Translations under genes and position numbers: made by a program | DNA from: Bacteroidota bacterium | GTDB taxonomy: Bacteria > Bacteroidota > Ignavibacteria > SZUA-365 | Length of the DNA: 64,000 bases | Assembly: GCA_023432805.1 (NCBI GenBank) | Contig: JAEYUG010000129.1 | Coordinates: 1 to 64,000, forward strand | Reading direction: 5' to 3' | In this document: piece after piece, positions 59,009-64,000 of the stretch | How the letters are laid out: each line of letters starts with the position of its first letter | How positions within the stretch are numbered: position 1 is the first letter of the stretch | Notes under the pieces: model-generated | Database searches by the model: none | Seen by the model: only the letters and a program-made list of their open reading frames with translations | What the model was told of the DNA's origin: nothing

Positions 59009-59761
59009 ATGAACATCAGATATACCGTTTCCGTTGTACTCGCCACCATTGCGCTTGTTGCGTGGATGCCCTTTTCGGCCTCCGCACAGACGCTCAACCT
59101 GCGTGGCGTGAAGACCGAGGTGTCGACGACACCCGGTGATTTCGTCGATGCATATGGCGAGGTGAAGAACCTGACGACCAGTCAGCAGCGGGTGCGGGTG
59201 CTCCGTACGAAGAACAGCATCCCCGATGGATGGAGCTCTTCGATCTGCTTCGGCATCGAGTGCTACGCCCCGGCTGTCAGCGACCTTACGGTGACCCTGG
59301 GTCCCGGTGAAACCGCAGTGCTGAAGGTGACGTTTGAAACCTCGCAGATCGGCGGTGAGGGTGAAGTGGAAATGCATGTCTCGAATGCCTCAAATCCTTC
59401 GGAAGACTACTCGATCCAGTTCAAGGCCCGCGCATCGAGCACCTCGTCGACCGACCGCGTTTCGTCGATCCGTTCTCTGCAGTTGTCGCAGAACTACCCC
59501 AATCCCTTCTCGCTATCGGAAGCACCCTTGACCACGATCGGCTTCACGAATCCGAAGGCCGGTGCGGTGATGGTGAAGGTGTACAATTTGCTGGGACGCG
59601 AAGTGCGCACGCTGGTCAACGAGTTCAAGCCGAGTGGCTCTTTTGTCGTCACGTGGGATGCACGCGACAACCACGGTGCGTTGCTCCCCCCGGGCATCTA
59701 CATTTACAAGCTGATGAGCGGATCGAACAATCTGACCCGGCGCATGGTGCTCTCGCGGTAG
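59009..59761 (+). CDS. Small T9SS-sorted secreted protein with Ig-like domain
   Basis: A 250-residue exported protein. Signal peptide (MNIRYTVSVVLATIALVAWMPFSASAQ); one Ig-like domain (about 30-145) with 'SIPDGWSSSICFGIECYAPAVSDLTVTLGPGETAVLKVTFETS', whose two Cys could form a disulfide, a module often attached to Omp28/thioredoxin-type T9SS proteins; then a linker and a T9SS domain ('LSQNYPNPFSLSEAPLTTIGF' to 'NLTRRMVLSR'). The inserted SLSEAPLT in place of NPST is a variant of the motif. AAAGGAG lies 8 bp before the ATG. Function unknown. Confidence 0.9.
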   Translation: MNIRYTVSVVLATIALVAWMPFSASAQTLNLRGVKTEVSTTPGDFVDAYGEVKNLTTSQQRVRVLRTKNSIPDGWSSSICFGIECYAPAVSDLTVTLGPGETAVLKVTFETSQIGGEGEVEMHVSNASNPSEDYSIQFKARASSTSSTDRVSSIRSLQLSQNYPNPFSLSEAPLTTIGFTNPKAGAVMVKVYNLLGREVRTLVNEFKPSGSFVVTWDARDNHGALLPPGIYIYKLMSGSNNLTRRMVLSR

Positions 59762-59783
59762 CATGCCGCTTCCCCTGAATCGT

Positions 59784-59815
59784 GAAGGCAGTCAAAAATG
59801 GCTGCCTTCTTTTTT
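59784..59815 (+). terminator. Rho-independent terminator of the small T9SS gene
   Basis: GAAGGCAG, a 10-nt A-rich loop and CTGCCTTC followed by six or more T. It lies 22 bp past the stop codon; an ATG inside the loop makes an upstream start for the next gene unlikely. Confidence 0.92.
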
Positions 59816-59872
59816 GGGGTCCGCCGATTCTCTAATTTCCCTCGGCTTGTAACAGACGCTTCAGGTAAGCAT

Positions 59873-60472
59873 GTGAGCACCCATTTCAAAGTCCCCTTGC
59901 CGCGAGTCCATCACATATCGTTCGCAGTTCTTGTGCTGCCGCTGCTGTTCGCAGCGGTGACGCTGTCTGCATGCGGTCCCACCCCGCATGCGATTCTGTC
60001 GGCATCGCAACCGGCCACCACGCCGCATCTGTCCTCCACGCCGCATCTGTCGTCAGCACCACCCCTGCATCCGCACTCCGGGTTGCAGCGTATCGCGGCG
60101 ACGGGAGCATCTTCGATGCCAGACGCTGCTCGCAAAGAAGGTTCCGGCACCGGCTTCGCTCCCCTTGGCGATGTGGCACGGGATGCGGAGCTCGTGCTGT
60201 ACACGCATGGTGCCGCCCTCGTCAGCTTCGCGGTCGACCGGTGGGAGCTGACGGCCCGTGGCGTCCGAGGGCATGCCATGATCCAGACGCAGGACGGCCT
60301 CGCGTTCGAGACCGACACCACGATCGCCTATGGCGACGTTGCCTCCGCCGCGAGCGGATCGGGACGCGGCACTCTGCTCAGCCAGTTCCTGCTCACGATT
60401 CTGGGTGTGATTCTGGTCATCGGCCTTGCCGCCATCATCCTCTACGCTGCGTTCCTCGCAACGGATCGCTGA
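59873..60472 (+). CDS. Putative lipoprotein with C-terminal membrane helix
   Basis: A protein of 199 residues from a GTG start. The signal is lipoprotein-like ('LPLLFAAVTLSACG', lipobox S-A-C), followed by a Pro/His/Ser-rich region with an internal repeat (PHLSSTPHLSSAPPLHPHSG), a small beta-rich domain ('DAELVLYTHGAALVSFAVDRWELTARGVRGHAMIQTQDGLAFETDTTIAYGDVAS') and a C-terminal membrane helix ('LLTILGVILVIGLAAIILYAAFLA'). An ATG start at 59798 is rejected because it lies in the terminator. No family is recognised. The gap to the methyltransferase is 28 bp. Confidence 0.7.
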   Translation: MSTHFKVPLPRVHHISFAVLVLPLLFAAVTLSACGPTPHAILSASQPATTPHLSSTPHLSSAPPLHPHSGLQRIAATGASSMPDAARKEGSGTGFAPLGDVARDAELVLYTHGAALVSFAVDRWELTARGVRGHAMIQTQDGLAFETDTTIAYGDVASAASGSGRGTLLSQFLLTILGVILVIGLAAIILYAAFLATDR

Positions 60473-60500
60473 GCCGCGGGCCGCGCACACGACCCCGCAC

Positions 60501-61202
60501 ATGAACACGGTATCATCCCTTCTCGAGCAACTCGCTGCAGCCTTTCCTCTGCGCACCCTCGAGGTGACGCTTGCATCCCGTACCATTTCCCTGAAGACCG
60601 CGCGTGACATCGACGCACTGCTCGACGGCATCTCCGCCGAGCAGTTCCGCGTCGACGAAAGACTCCCCTACTGGGCGGAGCTCTGGCACAGTGCCGTCGC
60701 CCTGTCGCTGATGCTCGAGGAACAGCCCATGCTCGTTGCGGGACGCAGGGTTCTCGAACTGGGGTGCGGACTCGGGTTACCCGGCATTGTTGCAGCGCAG
60801 CTCGGGGCCCGCGTGACGATGTCGGATTTCGACGAGGTCGCGCTTGTCGCAGCCGAGCTCAATCTTCGAACGAATGCGCCGGATGCCGAGGTGCATGTTC
60901 TCCCTCTGGATTTTCGGATGCCTCCTTCCGAAACATGGGATGTGCTCATCGCGGCGGATGTGATCTACGAACGCCGCTTCATCGATCCCCTCATCGGATG
61001 CATCGATGCCTGTCTTTCAGATCAGGGACGCCTGTATCTGGCGGAACCCAACCGTCAGATCGCGACCGAATTCTTCGATCGTCTCGCTGTGCGCGGCTTC
61101 CGCGACGAGGTGCGTTCCATCACCGCGTTTCTGCATCAGCGAAGCGTCGAGGTTTCCATCCACACCATATCCCGCACCCACGCGAATCGGCGGATGTCAT
61201 GA
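60501..61202 (+). CDS. Class I SAM-dependent methyltransferase (Methyltransf_16-like)
   Basis: A 233-residue cytosolic methyltransferase. After an N-terminal cap with 'ERLPYWAELWHSAVALSLML', typical of the lysine/ETFB-type METTL family, comes SAM motif I 'VLELGCGLGLPGIVAAQLGARVTMSDFDEVAL', then 'WDVLIAADVIYERRFIDPLIGCI' and 'LYLAEPNR'. Relatives methylate protein lysines, but the substrate is unknown. Stop overlaps the next ATG by 4 bp (ATGA). Confidence 0.9.
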   Translation: MNTVSSLLEQLAAAFPLRTLEVTLASRTISLKTARDIDALLDGISAEQFRVDERLPYWAELWHSAVALSLMLEEQPMLVAGRRVLELGCGLGLPGIVAAQLGARVTMSDFDEVALVAAELNLRTNAPDAEVHVLPLDFRMPPSETWDVLIAADVIYERRFIDPLIGCIDACLSDQGRLYLAEPNRQIATEFFDRLAVRGFRDEVRSITAFLHQRSVEVSIHTISRTHANRRMS

Positions 61203-63628
61203 CCTCGCATCTCCCCGCACTGCTGCTCTGCATGTGCATGCTCGCTCCTGCCCTGTGCGCGCCCGCGGTGCTCGCACAAGGACGTGTGCGCGGTATCGTG
61301 CGTGATGCCGATTCGCGCGAGCCGCTGCAGTTCGCGAATATTCGCGTCGACGGCACGATGCATGGAACAACAACGGACCGCGACGGCCGCTTTACGCTGA
61401 GCGTGTCGGAGGAGCATGGCACCCTTGTCACATCGTACATCGGATACCGTACGGTGCGAACCAGCTTCCAGTCCGGTGACGGCGAACTCGTGATCGCGCT
61501 GCCTCCGAGCAGCGTCTCCATGCCGGAGGTCACGGTCACACCAGGCGACAATCCCGCCCTCCGCATCATTCGCAATGCCATCGAGGCGAAGGCCCGGCGC
61601 AGGGAGCGACTCGAACGCTACAGGTTGACATCGCACTCGAAGATCGTGGTGACTGCTTCGAACATGCAGGGCGTGCCCGCGATGCGCGGTGTGCAGGGCG
61701 ACTCGTCGCTTACGGCAATCATGGAGACACAGACCGACGCCTTCTGGTCCGCTCCCGACCGCTACAAGGAAGTGGTGAAGGCGCGCAAGCAGACTGCCTT
61801 CATTCCGGCACGTGCAAACATCATCAGCAGTGCATTCTTCATCATCGACTTCTCTGCCGATGCAATCTCGATCGGCGACCGGGGGGCGATCACGGGACCG
61901 ATCTCCGAGGCGGGACTGCGCCAATACACCTACACACTTGCCGGCAACCGCGAACTGGACGGCCGCTCCGTGCATCAGATCGACATCACCGCCCGCGACG
62001 ACGTGGATCCCCTGCTCGATGGGTCCCTCTACATCGCCGACAGTACATGGGCGCTGACCATGGTCGATGTGGCGCTCAACGACGCCGCGCTCCCCACATT
62101 CTTCACGCGACTTGCCTTCCGGCAGAATTTCCGCCTCTTCGGCGACCAGTTCTGGATGCCGGTCGATGTCGCCGTCGATGCCGACGTGTCCGTCTCGATG
62201 CTGATCTCCGTCGACCTCGCCGTCACCGGTCTTTCGGTCTTGCAGGATTATGCGATCAATGGCGCAGCGTTCGACGATGTGTTCGACCGCACCGTCATCC
62301 ATGTCTTGAAGGAAGCTGATCAACGCGATTCGAGCTGGTGGCTTGCTCGCACGATGATCCCGACCACCGATGCGGAAGCTGCCGCGTACCGCAAGGCCGA
62401 TAGTATCAAGGTGGCGATCGACTCGGCGCGAAACGAGTATGGCCTGGGAAACGCGCTCACCGGCAAGGAGTTTCGATGGGATGACACGCGCCTGGCAGTA
62501 CCGGGCGTGCTGTCGCTCTACCGCTTCAATCGGGTGGAGGGACACGCTCTGGCAGCTGCGTTCCGCTTGCGCCAGCCTTTTTCGCTCGTCTCAGGAGCCT
62601 CGCTCGACGCAGCCTATGGGGTTGATGACCATCGTTGGAAGATGGATGGCTCGATGACGCTCCGGGTGTGGGATGCTCCCCGCGTGAGCATGTCGCTGCG
62701 GGGATTCGATCACCTCACCGACATCGATGAAGATACCGACCTGTGGAACACATTCAATTCCACGGTCTCGAACATCTTCGCCAAGTACGATTACAAGGAT
62801 TATTTCTACCGCACAGGTTGGGAATTCAGCGGATATGCCGATCTTTTATTCCTGTTCCCCACACGCGTTAGTGTCTCGCGCGTGCTCGATCGCAGTGCAC
62901 ACGTACACTCGCATTGGAGCCTGCTGCGTCGCGACTGGCCTGCACGTGACGTGCCCGCCATCAACGACGGGAGTACACTCCGCGTCTCCGTGTCGACAAG
63001 CTTCGACGACCGGGATCTCATCGACAATGCCGGCACTGTACGCCGCTTCGGAGCGCGTGCACATGTGCCCTCGCTGGGCATGTCGCTGATACGCAGTGAA
63101 TATGCCGGCTCGACATACGATGCCATCGTGGCCAGTGCTTCACTGCGGGGCTCTGTTCCATTCGACACATGGGGCGAGTCGCGGTATCGTCTGGGCATCG
63201 ACATCTCGTCGGGTCCCCTCGTCACACAGCAACTGCTCAATCTCTCCGGCAGCGTGGAGTATTTCAGCGGCGACTGGCGCTTCCGCACCATGGCTCTGCG
63301 TGAGTTCGGGGGGGCGAAGCGTGCCTCGGCGTTCTTTTCCCACAATTTCGGTGATCGGATCTTCCGCCTGCTTGGTCTGCCGTTGCTCAACCGCAGCGGC
63401 TGGGGATTCCTCATCTTCGCCGCGGCGGGATGGACACAGACCGACGCAGTGACCCGCGCGCTGCTCACGGTTCCGACGCGCGATGCATCAGTGCCATATT
63501 ACGAAGCCGGATTCGGCATCGATCGCATCTTTCTGCTTTTCCGTGTCGATCTGGCGTGGCGGCTTTCGCATGTACGCGATGGTCACAACTTCTCCATCGG
63601 CATCTCCTCTCCCCTCGTGGCATTCTAG
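61199..63628 (+). CDS. CarboxypepD_reg-like/DUF5686 outer-membrane protein
   Basis: An 809-residue predicted outer-membrane protein. Signal peptide (about 1-27), then a carboxypeptidase-regulatory-like domain (about 28-105, 'GRVRGIVRDADSREPLQFANIRVDGTMHGTTTDRDGRFTLSV'), a DUF5686-type segment ('ALRIIRNAIEAKARRRERLERYRLTSHSKIVV', 'DRYKEVVKARKQT', 'LDGSLYIADSTWALTMVDVALN') and a C-terminal beta-barrel with alternating hydrophobic strands ending in 'FSIGISSPLVAF' (terminal Phe). This family is common in Bacteroidota and has been linked to surface or uptake functions, not defined here. Coupled to the methyltransferase gene. Confidence 0.87.
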   Translation: MTSHLPALLLCMCMLAPALCAPAVLAQGRVRGIVRDADSREPLQFANIRVDGTMHGTTTDRDGRFTLSVSEEHGTLVTSYIGYRTVRTSFQSGDGELVIALPPSSVSMPEVTVTPGDNPALRIIRNAIEAKARRRERLERYRLTSHSKIVVTASNMQGVPAMRGVQGDSSLTAIMETQTDAFWSAPDRYKEVVKARKQTAFIPARANIISSAFFIIDFSADAISIGDRGAITGPISEAGLRQYTYTLAGNRELDGRSVHQIDITARDDVDPLLDGSLYIADSTWALTMVDVALNDAALPTFFTRLAFRQNFRLFGDQFWMPVDVAVDADVSVSMLISVDLAVTGLSVLQDYAINGAAFDDVFDRTVIHVLKEADQRDSSWWLARTMIPTTDAEAAAYRKADSIKVAIDSARNEYGLGNALTGKEFRWDDTRLAVPGVLSLYRFNRVEGHALAAAFRLRQPFSLVSGASLDAAYGVDDHRWKMDGSMTLRVWDAPRVSMSLRGFDHLTDIDEDTDLWNTFNSTVSNIFAKYDYKDYFYRTGWEFSGYADLLFLFPTRVSVSRVLDRSAHVHSHWSLLRRDWPARDVPAINDGSTLRVSVSTSFDDRDLIDNAGTVRRFGARAHVPSLGMSLIRSEYAGSTYDAIVASASLRGSVPFDTWGESRYRLGIDISSGPLVTQQLLNLSGSVEYFSGDWRFRTMALREFGGAKRASAFFSHNFGDRIFRLLGLPLLNRSGWGFLIFAAAGWTQTDAVTRALLTVPTRDASVPYYEAGFGIDRIFLLFRVDLAWRLSHVRDGHNFSIGISSPLVAF

Positions 63629-63797
63629 GCAATCCTTCGGGATTTCCTCGCGCCTTCATCGCACCTTCCGATGCGTTCGCCTTCCCCCGCGGCAGAACAA
63701 TGACGACGGAACCCTGACAGCGTCAGCACTCCGTCGCCGATGGATTGACAGCCGGTGTTCCGTCGAATGGCTGACACGAACCCGGCCAGCCGATCAT

Positions 63798-64000
63798 CTA
63801 CTTTTTCATGAGTGACGCGTATCGCCCTTCCTTGAATCCCCTGCGCACGCGGAGCAATCCCTTGATGTCGTCGGTTGCCGTTTTGACGATCTTCACACGG
63901 GTATCGAGATCCTCGATCCACTTGACCGGCACATCGAAGATGCGGTATCCACATTTCTCCCCGATGATCAGCAGTTCCGAATCCCAGAACCACACATTGT
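63798..64000 (-). CDS. C-terminal end of a GT2 glycosyltransferase (partial)
   Basis: The last 65 or so residues of a protein that continues beyond the window edge. 'WFWDSELLIIGEKCGYRIFDVPVKWIEDLDTRVKIVKTATDDIKGLLRVRRG' matches the C-terminal part of dolichyl-phosphate mannose/glucose synthase-like family 2 glycosyltransferases (the 'FDSELLxxAEKxGYRIxEVPVxWxEDPxSRV' pattern). Its N-terminus and catalytic DxD are not in the window. Confidence 0.82.
   Translation of the reverse strand, partial: NVWFWDSELLIIGEKCGYRIFDVPVKWIEDLDTRVKIVKTATDDIKGLLRVRRGFKEGRYASLMKK

Noticed and set aside
59798..59872. ATG at 59798 as the start of the lipoprotein gene
   Set aside because: It lies inside the terminator hairpin of the preceding gene and would place 25 non-signal residues before the lipoprotein signal; the GTG at 59873 fits better.

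Overview
The window looks like chromosomal DNA from a high-GC, Gram-negative member of the Bacteroidota/FCB group, most plausibly from the Chlorobi-Ignavibacteria-Kapabacteria side. Three things point there. At least eight secreted proteins end in a type IX secretion (T9SS) sorting domain of the 'YPNPFNPST' kind. LPS genes (kdsA, a kdsC-like gene, an LptA/OstA-like gene) and Omp85/Omp28-type outer-membrane proteins are present. Several promoters fit TTG-N20-TAnnTTyG, the Bacteroidota housekeeping pattern. The exact class is an inference; no rRNA gene is present to confirm it.

Region 1-5 kb holds purC with a DUF3788-like gene, corA, and a SulP transporter fused to STAS and PTS-EIIA domains. 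Region 5-15 kb is an array of four paralogous T9SS cargo genes on the minus strand, interrupted by one TlpA-like thioredoxin. Region 15-25 kb carries a YyaL/DUF255 thioredoxin-domain protein, a DUF445 membrane protein, an Omp28-type T9SS protein, a degenerate Y1 (IS200/RAYT-like) transposase, an M24 peptidase, a sodium:solute symporter and a glycosyltransferase. Region 25-30 kb has two large cytochromes, each with nine CxxCH haem motifs and a T9SS sorting domain. Region 30-37 kb has a bioY-queE-queF-queC queuosine operon, an SRPBCC protein, a membrane protein and leuS. Region 37-44 kb is a tightly packed plus-strand block: an Omp85 protein, a UbiA prenyltransferase, a small membrane protein, rnhB, yraN, a DUF2231 protein and a BNR/YCF48-type surface protein. 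Region 43.7-53 kb is a housekeeping block on the minus strand: korAB, rplI, ssb, rpsF, hppA, pth, rplY, prs and tRNA-Gln. Region 53-64 kb holds a phosphoesterase, the LptA-like gene, a class V aminotransferase, kdsC/kdsA, prfA, a small T9SS protein, a lipoprotein, a methyltransferase, a DUF5686-type outer-membrane protein and the end of a GT2 glycosyltransferase.

The most unusual feature is a family of short perfect palindromes sharing the core GGACGAGGRCGTCC. They occur at eight intergenic loci in the first 37 kb and nowhere that I can see in the last 27 kb. Two hairpin types (A and B) are joined by a conserved linker into a composite element. One locus lies 20 bp downstream of the Y1 transposase-like gene, whose catalytic His and Tyr positions appear to be Arg and Trp. 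This resembles a REP/RAYT system whose transposase has become inactive or domesticated. The T9SS-sorted nonahaem cytochromes and the SulP-STAS-EIIA fusion are the next most interesting items.
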